Source: Rickettsia sp. (GTDB taxonomy: Bacteria; Pseudomonadota; Alphaproteobacteria; Rickettsiales; Rickettsiaceae). From it: a stretch of 33,066 nucleotides of DNA. Of the stretch, positions 1-8,136 are shown piece after piece. A program made the position numbers and the translations under genes. The stretch spans positions 1 through 33,066 of the forward strand of contig JAHFPS010000016.1 of assembly GCA_023269695.1 (NCBI GenBank), given 5' to 3'. The notes below the pieces were generated by a model, which did not search any database, had not been told where the DNA came from, and saw nothing but the letters and a program-made list of their open reading frames with translations. Position 1 is the first letter of the stretch. Each line of letters starts with the position of its first letter.

Positions 1-129
1 AATAATACAGCTGCTACTTAATGATTACTGTTAAAAGTGATACTACATTGAAGTGTGGTACAGAGCCAGTTTCTTATATTTTGTTACGTGGTACCGTAGT
101 ACCAATGTTTAGGCTGATGAGGTAATTTA
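1..129. other. window edge, no gene assigned
   Basis: I cannot assign a gene here. One forward frame is open from an ATG at 21 to a TAA at 123-125 (about 34 codons, ending in FRLMR). It follows a stop at 3-5, so it is not the visible tail of a long gene. Another forward frame ends at a TAA at 19-21 and could be the last codons of a gene lying upstream of the window. The 11-bp string at 117-127 recurs at 319-329, on the far side of a palindromic element. Confidence 0.3.
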
Positions 130-135
130 ATGCAG

Positions 136-307
136 GGCAGTTTAAAAATTGTAGGAAAAATAGTCAGCGTCATTGCGAGGAGGCGTGAGCCGACGAAGCA
201 ATCCATTTTTGTGTTAACCTTGCGAAAGCAGGTATCTAGATTCCCGCCGTTGCTAAGAGTGACAACTTACAATCGCTTCATCGACCTACGCTCTCCTCGT
301 AATAACG
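136..307. repeat. P1 palindromic element with nested inner palindrome
   Basis: Left arm CGTCATTGCGAGGAGG begins at 168, and the degenerate right arm ends at 307. The loop holds a second palindrome (GTGTTAACC... to ...AGTGACAAC) related to the free-standing copy at 20914-20987. The leader from 136 matches the leader of the copy starting at 1290. The element separates birA from whatever lies upstream, and 11-bp direct repeats lie at 117-127 and 319-329. Confidence 0.85.
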
Positions 308-329
308 ATTTGAACTTTATGAGGTAATT

Positions 330-1064
330 ATGTCTTGGCAAAAAAAATATAAGCTACTAGTATTTGATGAAATAGATAGTACCAGCTCGGAAGCTATTAG
401 AATGGCTAAGGCTTGTCCTGATGGAAACTATGTAATATTGGCAAAGAATCAAACAAAATCGCGTGGAAGAAATAGTAAAATTTGGCATTCTAGTCTAGGG
501 AATTTGTATGTTAGTATATTATTAAATCATCAGATTGATCTTACTTATATCCCGCAATTGTCTTTTGTTATGGCTATTGTTGTTTATAAAACTATCAATT
601 CTTTGACCACTAGTTCAGGGAATTCTATCAAATTAAAATGGCCGAATGATATTTTGATAAATGACAAGAAAGTATCTGGTATATTGCTTGAATCTATTAG
701 TATAAATAACAATAATTATCTTATTATAGGTATGGGTGTTAATATTAGAGAAAGTCCTTTAAACATCGATCAATTGGCAACCAATTTATCTGATGAAGAT
801 ATAGAAGTAAAAGATCCAGAATATTTATTAGATCTTATGATGATTAATTTTGAAAAATATTTTAGTAAATGGAAAGAACAGGGATTTAGCAAAATAAGAC
901 AATATTGGCTTAAAAGAGCTTATAAGCTAGGCGAGATGGTTAGCATAAATGATGGAAACACAAAAATCTCAGGGATTTTTAAAGATATAGATGAATATGG
1001 CGGCATAAGAATTCAGCTTGATGATGGGAAGATAGTTACCTTACTTAGCCCTGAAATATCGTAG
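330..1064 (+). CDS. birA: biotin-[acetyl-CoA-carboxylase] ligase
   Basis: BirA/BPL ligase that makes biotinyl-AMP and transfers biotin to a lysine of biotin carboxyl carrier proteins in the cytoplasm. The 244-residue protein has the class I (catalytic-only) layout with no N-terminal DNA-binding domain. Visible signatures are FDEIDSTSSEA near residue 12, QTKSRGRNSKIW (the biotinyl-AMP loop, normally GRGRxxxxW) near 41-52, and KLKWPNDILINDKKVSGIL near 104, whose lysine contacts biotin. A short C-terminal SH3-like tail follows. The ATG at 330 has GAGG at 321-324 just upstream. That RBS lies in an 11-bp string also present before the upstream repeat, so the element appears to have inserted immediately before the start site. 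Confidence 0.93.
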   Translation: MSWQKKYKLLVFDEIDSTSSEAIRMAKACPDGNYVILAKNQTKSRGRNSKIWHSSLGNLYVSILLNHQIDLTYIPQLSFVMAIVVYKTINSLTTSSGNSIKLKWPNDILINDKKVSGILLESISINNNNYLIIGMGVNIRESPLNIDQLATNLSDEDIEVKDPEYLLDLMMINFEKYFSKWKEQGFSKIRQYWLKRAYKLGEMVSINDGNTKISGIFKDIDEYGGIRIQLDDGKIVTLLSPEIS

Positions 1065-1071
1065 TTTCTTG

Positions 1072-1150
1072 CTTAACTAATCCGACTAGTCATTGCGAGA
1101 AAAGCAAAAATAGTGGATTGCCACGACCACTACGTGGTCTCGCAATGACG
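1072..1150. repeat. P1 palindromic element, short version
   Basis: A degenerate outer arm (AACTAATCCGACTAG) leads into GTCATTGCGAGA, and the right arm TCTCGCAATGACG closes it. The loop contains GGATTGCCACGACCACTACG, a variant also seen at 4930-4975. It lies just after the birA stop and could fold as a hairpin in the transcript. Confidence 0.8.
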
Positions 1151-1170
1151 GAAGTATTTTTTACCCAAGG

Positions 1171-1250
1171 CGTCATTGCGAGGAGTCGTTTACGACGACG
1201 AAGCAGCTGTAGGTTGTCATTCCCGCGTAGGCGAGAATCTATCACAGCTG
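1171..1250. repeat. truncated P1 element with inner palindrome only half closed
   Basis: Left arm CGTCATTGCGAGGAG is followed by part of the inner palindrome (TTGTCATTCCCGCGTAGGCG). No right outer arm is found. The stretch from 1065 to 1477 holds no gene; apart from about 40 bp around 1251-1289 it is built from three P1-type copies. Confidence 0.75.
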
Positions 1251-1289
1251 TCGAAAGTTAGAAGGTAGAGCGGGTTTAGAGGTCATCAT

Positions 1290-1487
1290 GGCAGTTTAAA
1301 AGTTGCGGAAAAATAACTGACGTCATTGCGAGGAGGCGTGAGCCGACGAAGCAATCCATTTTTGTGTTATCCCTGGGAAAGTAGCGGGATCTTAGATTCC
1401 CGCCGTTGCTAAGAATGACAAATTACGATTGCTTCGTCGACCTACGGTCTTCTCGCAATGACGCCAGTTTGCTATGGCTAAATACTA
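1290..1487. repeat. P1 element with nested palindrome, reaching into the kdsB 3' end
   Basis: The leader GGCAGTTTAAAAG matches the copy at 136. Arms run from CGTCATTGCGAGGAGG at 1321 to TCTCGCAATGACG ending at 1463. The outer segment GCCAGTTTGCTATGGCTAAATAC then runs into the minus-strand kdsB gene and contains its TAG stop (CTA at 1478-1480 on the plus strand). The inner palindrome is present. Confidence 0.85.
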
Positions 1488-2209
1488 TTAAGTTGTTGAT
1501 AAAATTTGATAGCTTTGTTTAAATCTTCTACTGTATCAACAGAAATGGGGATATTGTTAACATAACACACCCCTATGGACATGTTATTTTGTAAGGCTCT
1601 TAGCTGTTCAAGTTTCTCACTTAATTCTAAAGCTGAAGCAGGTAAGTTTATGAATTTAGTTAATGCTTCTTTGCGGAACCCATACATCCCTACATGATAT
1701 AAAAATTCTTCAGCACCGTGTGGAATAAGACTACGAGAAAAATACAGAGCCTTATCATTATGGTCGGTAATAACTTTAACATTACTATGACCAGTTACGG
1801 CGTCTATACCGACTTTTACTACTGGGGTCATAATATCATGGCTACTAGACTTTAGGCTTTCAATAACTTTGATAATTGACTCCGGTTCTATAAAAGGCAT
1901 ATCACCTTGAACATTCAGGATATAATTAATATGCTGATTATCTGGTATTGCTTGAAATGCTTCGTATACACGGTCGGTACCAGTTTGACATTCTGGACTT
2001 GTGAAAATGACTTGTCCACCACAATCGGCAACTTTTTTAGCTATAATTTCTGAATCAGTTGCCACATAAATATTTTTTAACTTTGTTAAATGTACTTGCT
2101 TAATAACACGCTCAATTATTGACAATTCTCCTATAAGTTGCAGAGGTTTCTGTGGGAGTCTTACCGAATCAAGTCTTGAAGGGATAATAATTGCAACATC
2201 AGAATGCAT
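1478..2209 (-). CDS. kdsB: 3-deoxy-manno-octulosonate cytidylyltransferase
   Basis: CMP-KDO synthetase: it activates KDO with CTP for lipid A-core assembly of lipopolysaccharide. The protein has 243 residues, the usual family length. The N-terminal nucleotide-binding signature [20 protein letters not shown] (about residues 7-26) is the SRxxSxRLPxKxL motif. Further family signatures are [23 protein letters not shown] with the conserved [13 protein letters not shown] with a metal-binding aspartate, and HVGMYGFR near the C-terminus. The last two or three codons and the TAG stop lie inside the outer arm of a palindromic repeat, so the natural C-terminus may have been slightly altered. It is divergent from birA. 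Confidence 0.95.
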   Translation of the reverse strand: MHSDVAIIIPSRLDSVRLPQKPLQLIGELSIIERVIKQVHLTKLKNIYVATDSEIIAKKVADCGGQVIFTSPECQTGTDRVYEAFQAIPDNQHINYILNVQGDMPFIEPESIIKVIESLKSSSHDIMTPVVKVGIDAVTGHSNVKVITDHNDKALYFSRSLIPHGAEEFLYHVGMYGFRKEALTKFINLPASALELSEKLEQLRALQNNMSIGVCYVNNIPISVDTVEDLNKAIKFYQQLNSI

Positions 2210-2246
2210 AAGCTTACCATATTAAAGATATTTATCAAAATAATTG

Positions 2247-2275
2247 TTGACATGATAGGCTTTTTAAACGATAAA
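2247..2275 (+). promoter_or_regulatory. possible sigma-70 promoter for the tRNA pair
   Basis: TTGACA at 2247-2252 is followed by 17 bp and GATAAA at 2270-2275. It lies about 60 bp upstream of tRNA-Lys, so the transcript would carry a leader. The -10 match is imperfect; this is inference. Confidence 0.35.
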
Positions 2276-2333
2276 GTAAAGCTTATTAGACATGGTTCTT
2301 GAGAGACAATTTGTCTTTAAGTAGTATTGTTTA

Positions 2334-2409
2334 GGGCTCGTAGCTCAGCTGGTAGAGCACTTGACTTTTAATCAGGTTGTCCCGGGTTCGAATCCCGGCG
2401 AGCCCACCA
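2334..2409 (+). tRNA. tRNA-Lys (TTT)
   Basis: A 76-nt cloverleaf with acceptor stem GGGCTCG/CGAGCCC, D-arm AGCTCAGCTGGTAGAGC, anticodon loop CTTTTAA (anticodon TTT), T-arm with GGTTCGAATCC, and an encoded CCA at the 3' end. Confidence 0.97.
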
Positions 2410-2478
2410 CTTCAGGGTACTTAAATCCCTTAATTGTACCTGAATACCGCCAATATTTGGAAGGCGGAAGCTAGTAAT

Positions 2479-2555
2479 GGGTTTGTAGCTCAGCTGGTTA
2501 GAGCACACGCCTGATAAGCGTGAGGTCGGAAGTTCAAGTCTTCTCAAACCCACCA
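2479..2555 (+). tRNA. tRNA-Ile (GAT)
   Basis: A 77-nt cloverleaf with acceptor stem GGGTTTG/CAAACCC, anticodon loop CTGATAA (anticodon GAT), T-loop GTTCAAGTC and encoded CCA. It lies 69 bp after tRNA-Lys in the same direction, so the two are probably cotranscribed. It is not next to rRNA genes here, unlike the ribosomal-spacer tRNA-Ile of many bacteria; rRNA operons are known to be split in Rickettsia. Confidence 0.96.
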
Positions 2556-2571
2556 TTCGTAAGTATTCTTT

Positions 2572-4056
2572 ATGAATCTTGAGAATAGTATAATTGATCA
2601 ATTAAGCCATAATAAGTTAGCTATTTACTGGCTTAGGAATGGTATAATCTCGCTTGCTCTTGCTGGGGTATATTCAATAATATTGGTAATGCTTCGCACT
2701 CCAATATTAGTTAACCTGTTTCCCAATACAGAAATCTTTAAATCAGCTTTGGTTATTCATGTTAATTTATCAATCCTAGTTTGGTTGATATCCGTTACAG
2801 CATGTATTTGGAGCTATAATTTACAGCCGACGACTTCCATTATAACATATGTCATATTAGCATTTTTTGGCACTGCACTAATAGCTTTGTCACCACTTTG
2901 TGGACAAAATTTTCCTGTAATGAATAATTACATACCAATGCTGGAGAATATCATATTTATTCTCGGAATTAGTTTGTTTGGTGTGTCGGTATTATTATTT
3001 TCATTAAATGTCATCCTAACCGGGATGAAAAACCTAAAGAATCAGAAGTTGATTGATTTTACTATCCTCTCTACCGCAATAATGTGGGTGTTAGTATGGA
3101 TATGTTTTATTTTGTCTTATTGCCAACTACAACAAGTTATTAAACTTGTGCCAGTCGATATAGAATTTTACTACGAATTGCTTTTTTGGAGTGGAGGGCA
3201 TTTATTACAATTTCTTTACACGCAAATTCTGATATTAGTGATGACACTATTATGTCAGGCTTGGATAAGGAGAGAATTAAGATTTAACAAGCTGTATCTG
3301 GTACTATTATATCTAAATTTTATGATAAGTATTGCTGCTATTTGGGGACATTTATCATATGATATTATAGATGCTGAATTCAAAGAATATTATACTAAAC
3401 AAATGAAATATGGTGGCGGGATAGCACCAACTTTATCTTTGATAATAACGTTTTATGAGCTAGTGATAGCTAACCCAACTAACATTACTCCGTCATTGCG
3501 AGGAGGCGTAAGTCGACGAAGCAATCCATTTTTAATCACTTTTCTTCTGGATTGCTTCGTCGCTACTAAAATAGCTCCTCGCAATGACGTTAGTTTACTA
3601 TGGATAAATGCTAGTCGAGTTAGCTATATAAAAGCAAGCGTAATTTGTTCTAGCATATTATTTTTGTCCGGGGGATTTATTGGTATGTTAATCACCGGTA
3701 TGAATGTTACTATTCCTGCCCATTACCATGGTTCAATTGTTGGAATAAGTGTGGCATTTATGGGTTTTAGTTTCCTTTTATGCGATAATTTATGTGGCAA
3801 TAAACAAAAGAAAAATTCATATTCTTCTGCAGCAATTATTACTTTAACTACCGGACAAATGTTACATATTATAGCTCTTCTTTTTGCTGGTGGTTATGGG
3901 GTGATGCGAAAAACACCGGGAGTAGAAATGACTATTAGCAGTAAGTTACTGATGGGTGTAATGGGAGGTGGAGGACTGATTGCTATTGTTGGTGGCTTGA
4001 TGTTTGTTATTATTTGTGGTAGAAAGATGTTAGACTTCCCGCATAAGTCAATCTAG
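2572..4056 (+). CDS. haem-copper oxidase subunit I-like membrane protein with in-frame P1 insertion
   Basis: A 494-residue polytopic membrane protein with about 12 hydrophobic segments, resembling subunit I of the haem-copper oxidase/NO reductase superfamily. Candidate haem and copper ligands are H63 ([12 protein letters not shown]), H210 (WSGGHLLQF), H260 (IWGHLSYD, where the family usually has a His pair) and H384/H386 ([10 protein letters not shown]). Residues 299-352 are encoded by a complete P1 element of 162 bp (54 codons), placed between hydrophobic segments just before the histidines near 384. The last eight or so codons and the stop come from a P2 element that starts at 4031. Without P1 the protein would be about 440 residues. 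No other oxidase subunits are adjacent, so its role is unclear. The start follows tRNA-Ile by 16 bp with no strong RBS. Confidence 0.65.
   Translation: MNLENSIIDQLSHNKLAIYWLRNGIISLALAGVYSIILVMLRTPILVNLFPNTEIFKSALVIHVNLSILVWLISVTACIWSYNLQPTTSIITYVILAFFGTALIALSPLCGQNFPVMNNYIPMLENIIFILGISLFGVSVLLFSLNVILTGMKNLKNQKLIDFTILSTAIMWVLVWICFILSYCQLQQVIKLVPVDIEFYYELLFWSGGHLLQFLYTQILILVMTLLCQAWIRRELRFNKLYLVLLYLNFMISIAAIWGHLSYDIIDAEFKEYYTKQMKYGGGIAPTLSLIITFYELVIANPTNITPSLRGGVSRRSNPFLITFLLDCFVATKIAPRNDVSLLWINASRVSYIKASVICSSILFLSGGFIGMLITGMNVTIPAHYHGSIVGISVAFMGFSFLLCDNLCGNKQKKNSYSSAAIITLTTGQMLHIIALLFAGGYGVMRKTPGVEMTISSKLLMGVMGGGGLIAIVGGLMFVIICGRKMLDFPHKSI
3466..3627. repeat. complete P1 element inside the oxidase-like gene
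   Basis: Outer arms ATAGCTAACCCAACTAACATT and AATGCTAGTCGAGTTAGCTAT enclose CGTCATTGCGAGGAGG and AGCTCCTCGCAATGACG. The length is 162 bp (54 codons) with no stop in the gene's frame. The encoded stretch begins [14 protein letters not shown] and ends [10 protein letters not shown]...NASRVSY. It is the same phase and orientation as the copy in the phosphomannomutase gene (31052-31222). Confidence 0.92.
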
Positions 4057-4176
4057 TTGGTGATTTTGTCGTCGAAACTTGCCTCCGTTCCTCACGTACG
4101 TCTATGTACGCTGCGGTACTCGGCTTCGTTTCTCCTAAAAATCCCTCAACTATTTTTGACTTATGCAGGAAGTCTC
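4031..4176. repeat. P2 palindromic element, 146 bp
   Basis: Terminal arms TAGACTTCCCGCATAAGTCAA and TTGACTTATGCAGGAAGTCT are near-perfect inverted repeats. The core has CTCACGTACG...TGTACGCTGCGG. The length is the same as the other four P2 copies. It supplies the 3' end of the oxidase-like gene and lies directly upstream of folE. Confidence 0.9.
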
Positions 4177-4205
4177 TTGTTGAAGTAATTAGCATAATAA
4201 AAGTA

Positions 4206-4784
4206 ATGACCTTGAAAAAACCTACTATAGAAGAAGCCAAAGAGGCAGTTAAAACTTTATTGCGATTTATTGGTGAGGATCCAAATAGAGAGGGGCTGGT
4301 AAAAACTCCTGATAGAGTGGTAAAAACTTACCAAGAGATGTTTTGTGGGTACGATAAGAATGTAGAAGAAATATTATCTACTAAGTTTTATGAGACTGGT
4401 AACTTTCAGGACTTCATTTTATTAAAAGACATAAAGTTTAATTCTTTCTGCGAGCATCATTTATTACCAATAAATGGTACGGTTGATATAGCTTACATAC
4501 CAGATAATTGTATAATAGGTATCAGTAAATTTGCCAGAATAGTTGATGTTTTTGCAAAAAGACTGCAGATTCAAGAGAAAATGACAGTACAAATTGCTGA
4601 AACATTACAGAAATATATTAAGCCTATGGGTGTTGCGGTCAGGATTTCTGCATTACATAGCTGTATGACTCTTAGAGGCGTTATGCAAAATGATAGTATT
4701 ATGAATACTATGCATTATACTGGTATATATTTAGAGCAGCAGAAATATCGCCACGAGTTCCTAAATATTATTGCCAAAAAATAA
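4206..4784 (+). CDS. folE: GTP cyclohydrolase I
   Basis: Converts GTP to 7,8-dihydroneopterin triphosphate, the first step of folate/pterin synthesis. From the ATG at 4206 the protein has 192 residues, the normal size. Signatures include [21 protein letters not shown], the zinc/active-site stretch [22 protein letters not shown] with a conserved Cys and His pair, [20 protein letters not shown], and [12 protein letters not shown] with the second zinc-binding Cys. An ATG at 4104 extends the frame by 34 residues, but that extension is encoded mostly by the P2 element (4031-4176), so I prefer 4206, where family similarity begins ([15 protein letters not shown]). A longer fusion product cannot be excluded. 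Confidence 0.93.
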   Translation: MTLKKPTIEEAKEAVKTLLRFIGEDPNREGLVKTPDRVVKTYQEMFCGYDKNVEEILSTKFYETGNFQDFILLKDIKFNSFCEHHLLPINGTVDIAYIPDNCIIGISKFARIVDVFAKRLQIQEKMTVQIAETLQKYIKPMGVAVRISALHSCMTLRGVMQNDSIMNTMHYTGIYLEQQKYRHEFLNIIAKK

Positions 4785-4865
4785 TCAAAGGTATAGTTAA
4801 CAATTTTTCAAATATATTTGCATATATCTATTAGTGTAGTTAATTTTTATGATATATTGCTTATG

Positions 4866-5023
4866 TAGCTAACCCGTTAAGGTTCTAGATAGCCTATTCG
4901 TCATTGCGAGGAGCTACTTGGCAACGAAGCAATCCAAAAAGTGACTAGAAATGGATTGCCACGACCACTACGTGGTCTCGCAATGACAGCTGAAATATCA
5001 ATAACTTTCTCGGATTAGCTATA
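4866..5023. repeat. P1 element upstream of proS
   Basis: Outer arms TAGCTAACCCGTTAAGGTTCTAGAT and ATCAATAACTTTCTCGGATTAGCTATA flank CGTCATTGCGAGGAGC and TCTCGCAATGACAGC. This copy has the arm variant ending in AAGTTCT-type sequence that is also seen at 11546-11564 and 27394. It abuts, sharing a couple of bases with, the P3 element that follows. Confidence 0.85.
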
Positions 5024-5148
5024 TACGCAAATGATTTGGGGAATTGAATTTGAAAATGAGGGGCGAGCACACGCAGCGTACATAAGGTACGTGAGTATGC
5101 GAGTCCCTGATATTTTCAAAAAACAATTCTCCAAATCATTTGCGTATA
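5022..5148. repeat. P3 palindromic element, 127 bp
   Basis: Near-perfect terminal arms TATACGCAAATGATTTGG and CCAAATCATTTGCGTATA. The interior is also palindromic (GAATTTGAAAAT/ATTTTCAAA, CGCAGCGTACATAAGGTACG). It differs in sequence from P1 and P2. It is readable in frame with proS, producing an apparent N-terminal extension. Confidence 0.85.
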
Positions 5149-5177
5149 CCAACTCTTTAATTTATTTGAGTATATCC

Positions 5178-6464
5178 ATGTTACTATCAAAATATTTTTT
5201 ACCCGTACTAAAGGAAGAGCCAGTAGAGGCGCAAGTGGTTTCTCACAGATTGATGCTTAGAAGCGGTATGATAAGACAACAATCTGCAGGGATTTATAGC
5301 TGGTTGCCTATGGGATTAAAAGCCCTAAAAAATGTTGAAAATATTGTTCGGCTTAATATGAATAAAGTAGGTGCCATTGAAATATTAATGCCCTGTATTC
5401 AACCAGCATCTTTATGGATGGAATCTGGAAGATTTGAGAATTACGGTAAGGAAATGCTAAAATTTCAAGATCGCCATGATAATACGTTATTATTTGGACC
5501 TACTAATGAAGATATGGTTACCGATATTTTTAGAAATAATATTCAGTCCTATAAAGATTTACCAAAAAACCTATATCATATTCAGTGGAAATTTAGGGAT
5601 GAAATTAGACCTCGCTTTGGGGTGATGCGTGGTAGAGAATTTTTAATGAAAGATGCATATTCTTTCGATATAGATCAAATAAGTGCGATAAAAACTTATA
5701 ATCAGATGTATCTAGCATATATGCAAACTTTTCGTGATATGGGGCTGATGGTAATCCCAGTACTTGCCGATAATGGTCAGATTGGTGGTGATTTAAGCCA
5801 TGAGTTCCATATTCTTGCTGATAATGGTGAGAGTACTATTTTTTATGACAAAAAGTTTCTATCCTTAACAGATCAGGAAAGTTTAGATATTGAAAAATTA
5901 CAATCCTTATATGCGGTAGCAGAAGAAAAACATGATCCTGATAAATGTTTGTTATCGGAAGATAATCTCGCTAGTAGTAAGGGTATAGAGGTTGGGCATA
6001 TTTTTTATATTGGTACAAAATATTCTAAGACAATGAAGGCTCTAGTAAATACTAGCGATGGGAGTCTTGTGCCAGTGGAAATGAGCTCTTATGGTATCGG
6101 TATTTCAAGACTTTTAGCTGCCATAATCGAATCAAGTCATGATGATAAAGGGATTATATGGCCCCAAAATATTGCTCCTTTTATAGTATCAATATTAAAT
6201 TTGAATATACTTGATAATAAATGTAATGAACTATCGCAAAATCTATATGACCAATTTGTAGCAAATAAAATAGAAGTATTATACGATGATACAAATGAGA
6301 GAGCTGGTAAAAAATTTGCCACCCATGATCTTATAGGTTCGCCGTACCAAATAATTATTGGTTCCAAGAACTCTGGCAACAATGTAGTCGAACTAAAAGA
6401 TCGTAAAACAGGCAAAATAGAAGAATTAGATGTGGCTAATGTTGTTGATAGAATACATTTATAA
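5178..6464 (+). CDS. proS: prolyl-tRNA synthetase
   Basis: Class II aminoacyl-tRNA synthetase charging tRNA-Pro. From the ATG at 5178 it has 428 residues, the short alphaproteobacterial/rickettsial form without the inserted editing domain. It begins [19 protein letters not shown]. Motif 2 is near [26 protein letters not shown], and motif 3 includes [17 protein letters not shown]. The C-terminal anticodon-binding domain contains [11 protein letters not shown] and [22 protein letters not shown]. The frame stays open upstream to an ATG at 5031, but those 49 residues are the translated P3 palindrome plus linker, so 5178 is preferred on family alignment. The RBS there is weak. P1 and P3 together form the whole upstream region. 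Confidence 0.95.
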   Translation: MLLSKYFLPVLKEEPVEAQVVSHRLMLRSGMIRQQSAGIYSWLPMGLKALKNVENIVRLNMNKVGAIEILMPCIQPASLWMESGRFENYGKEMLKFQDRHDNTLLFGPTNEDMVTDIFRNNIQSYKDLPKNLYHIQWKFRDEIRPRFGVMRGREFLMKDAYSFDIDQISAIKTYNQMYLAYMQTFRDMGLMVIPVLADNGQIGGDLSHEFHILADNGESTIFYDKKFLSLTDQESLDIEKLQSLYAVAEEKHDPDKCLLSEDNLASSKGIEVGHIFYIGTKYSKTMKALVNTSDGSLVPVEMSSYGIGISRLLAAIIESSHDDKGIIWPQNIAPFIVSILNLNILDNKCNELSQNLYDQFVANKIEVLYDDTNERAGKKFATHDLIGSPYQIIIGSKNSGNNVVELKDRKTGKIEELDVANVVDRIHL

Positions 6465-6477
6465 TTATTTGCTTGAT

Positions 6478-6500
6478 AAATACTAATCGGGTTAGCTATA
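6478..6500. repeat. solitary P1 outer arm
   Basis: AATACTAATCGGGTTAGCTATA matches the right outer arm of P1 elements (compare 31203-31222 and 22114-22136), but no core lies beside it. It sits between the convergent proS and rsmE genes and may be a deletion scar. Confidence 0.6.
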
Positions 6501-6511
6501 TTGCAATGCCA

Positions 6512-7240
6512 TTAACTATTAGCTGTAAGTAACTTAATTTGTGCTAGACACGTTGCCACGGCAGTTTCAGTTCGCAGGACATTTGCGCCTAAACTTATTG
6601 ATAAACTATTGGATCTTAATGAAAGCATCTTGAGTTCATTTGGTGAAAACCCGCCTTCTGGACCTACAATAACTGAAATATTTGAGTATAATATAGGCAT
6701 GATTTTTAATAATGTATTATTCTCATCTTCATTTTCATTAGCATATATTATAGAATTATCTAGGTTCTGGTCGAGAAAAAGACTAAGTGATGTTAACGGC
6801 ATAAGAATGGGTGGTGTTAAACGTTCGGATTGTTCTGTAGATTCGATAATACATTTCATCAATTTTTGATTATTAACATTACGAAATTGAGACCTTTCTG
6901 TGATTAATGGAACAATTTTTGTCACCCCAAGTTGTACAGCCATATCTATGGCATCTAACATTCTATCACTTTTAATAATCGATATCCCTACAGTAAGCTC
7001 AGGTTCGATTATTGCTTTTCTTAAAATATTAGTAAGTCCAACACGTAAATTATTTTTTGTTATATCGGTAATTTGTGCTATAAACTCACCATCTATGCCG
7101 TTAAAAATTCTAAAATGCTCGCCAATTTTTAGTCTTAATACTGTTTTAAGGTAGTGACTATGATCTTCTGCAAGATTTAACGAATAATTTTCAATTAGCT
7201 TGATATTGCTATATATTCTATGAAGACGAGAAATTTTCAT
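6512..7240 (-). CDS. rsmE: 16S rRNA (uracil1498-N3)-methyltransferase
   Basis: RsmE/SPOUT-class methyltransferase that methylates U1498 of 16S rRNA using SAM. The 242-residue length is typical. It has the N-terminal PUA-like part (HYLKTVLRLKIGEHFRIFNG), VGISIIKSDRMLDAIDMAVQLGVTKI, ERSQFRN, and the C-terminal SAM-binding knot with IVGPEGGFSPNEL followed by SISLGANVLRTETAVATCLA. It converges with proS across a 47-bp gap. Confidence 0.94.
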   Translation of the reverse strand: MKISRLHRIYSNIKLIENYSLNLAEDHSHYLKTVLRLKIGEHFRIFNGIDGEFIAQITDITKNNLRVGLTNILRKAIIEPELTVGISIIKSDRMLDAIDMAVQLGVTKIVPLITERSQFRNVNNQKLMKCIIESTEQSERLTPPILMPLTSLSLFLDQNLDNSIIYANENEDENNTLLKIMPILYSNISVIVGPEGGFSPNELKMLSLRSNSLSISLGANVLRTETAVATCLAQIKLLTANS

Positions 7241-7397
7241 AATTCTAACTCCAATGCCAATTGCTAGGTTCTTATATCTTTAAAATATGATATTAAGTAG
7301 TTATAAGAGGGGGACTTGATAGGTTCTTGACTGAAATAGTCGTGTACAGAATAAGCACCCTCTTACAAAGTTTGCTTTGAACAAATTGCAGAAGGTG

Positions 7398-7566
7398 CTA
7401 GGAAAGTGTCGGAAATAACTAAAGTAATTCTATATTTGGCTCTTTTTGGCTGCTAATAAACAAGATTTTCTTGAAATAGGTACACTATTCCTTCAAAAAT
7501 CCTATTTATTCTCACCGAAAAATAGCTCAAAATATAATTAATTAGTCATCTCCGACACTCTCCTAG
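7398..7566. mobile_element. MITE-like element, copy 1 (169 bp)
   Basis: Terminal inverted repeats CTAGGAAAGTGTCGGAAATAACT (left) and GTCATCTCCGACACTCTCCTAG (right). It has no coding capacity. The interior (GGTACACTATTCCTTCAAAA, GCTGCTAATAAACA) is nearly identical to the inverted copy at 11256-11406. It lies between the likely IS110 leader sequence and the transposase start at 7607, as if inserted into that element. Confidence 0.8.
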
Positions 7567-7606
7567 AAGCAACAGCCTTGCACAATAAGACGAAGGAGAT
7601 TATATC

Positions 7607-7650
7607 ATGAGTAAAATAATAGGTCTAGATGTAAGTAAGTCACGCTCCTA
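7607..7650 (+). pseudogene. IS110-type transposase, N-terminal remnant
   Basis: GAAGGAG at 7591-7597 precedes an ATG encoding MSKIIGLDVSKS, the typical start of IS110/IS116/IS902-family transposases (DEDD-type, RuvC-like, first catalytic Asp at D8). After R13-S14 the frame stops at TAA. No convincing remainder is seen before the P2 element at 7742, so the gene has been deleted or scrambled. Confidence 0.6.
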
Positions 7651-7741
7651 ATCGGGTACTAAAAACACCATTGAAGATACCGACCACAACTCTTGTGCAG
7701 ATCCGGTTCTAATTTTAAGGTATTGAGTTAGTTTCTTCCAT

Positions 7742-7887
7742 TAGACCTCCTTCGAAACTCGCTTGTGCTGAGGGGTTTGAAGGAGACACTTCACCTCGAA
7801 CCGCAGCGTACTCTAATGTACGTGAGGATTCAAGTACCGGATCGACGTACAAATCACCAGCAGAAGTAAAGTTTTGAAAGAGGTCTA
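7742..7887. repeat. P2 palindromic element, 146 bp
   Basis: Terminal arms TAGACCTCCTTCGAAACT and AGTTTTGAAAGAGGTCTA, with core CACCTCGAACCGCAGCGTAC and CATCGACG-type sequence. Same orientation as the copy in the phosphomannomutase gene. It lies in decayed intergenic sequence after the IS110 remnant. The remainder, 7888-8077, holds nothing I can identify. Confidence 0.9.
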
Positions 7888-8077
7888 TTATAAACTTGAC
7901 CGCGGAAAACGTATCAAGTGTGGGTTCTTAACAAACTTGTGGCAAAGGCTTATATCGAATTGAGGTTATTATATATACTTACCAAATGTATTAGTATTAG
8001 TTATGTTAATAGTAATATAATTCTTTGTTAAAGATGGAAAAGTATTAACTTTTATTAAGCAATTAATTTACTGATAA

Positions 8078-8106
8078 TTGACAAACTAATTATTACTTGT
8101 TAGCAT
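8078..8106 (+). promoter_or_regulatory. possible promoter of the RSH synthetase gene
   Basis: TTGACA at 8078-8083, a 17-bp spacer and TAGCAT at 8101-8106, ending 30 bp before the ATG at 8137. The -35 is a perfect consensus; the -10 is fair. Inference from motif and position only. Confidence 0.45.
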
Positions 8107-8136
8107 CAAAGATTCCTAGTAGAGATAATATTAATT

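Noticed and set aside
130-327. Forward open frame of 65 codons before birA
   Set aside because: It is the translation of a P1 element; no RBS or protein-like features beyond the repeat.
2368-2601. Minus-strand open frame across the two tRNAs (GLRRLELPTSRLSGVC-like)
   Set aside because: This is the well-known spurious translation of antisense tRNA sequence.
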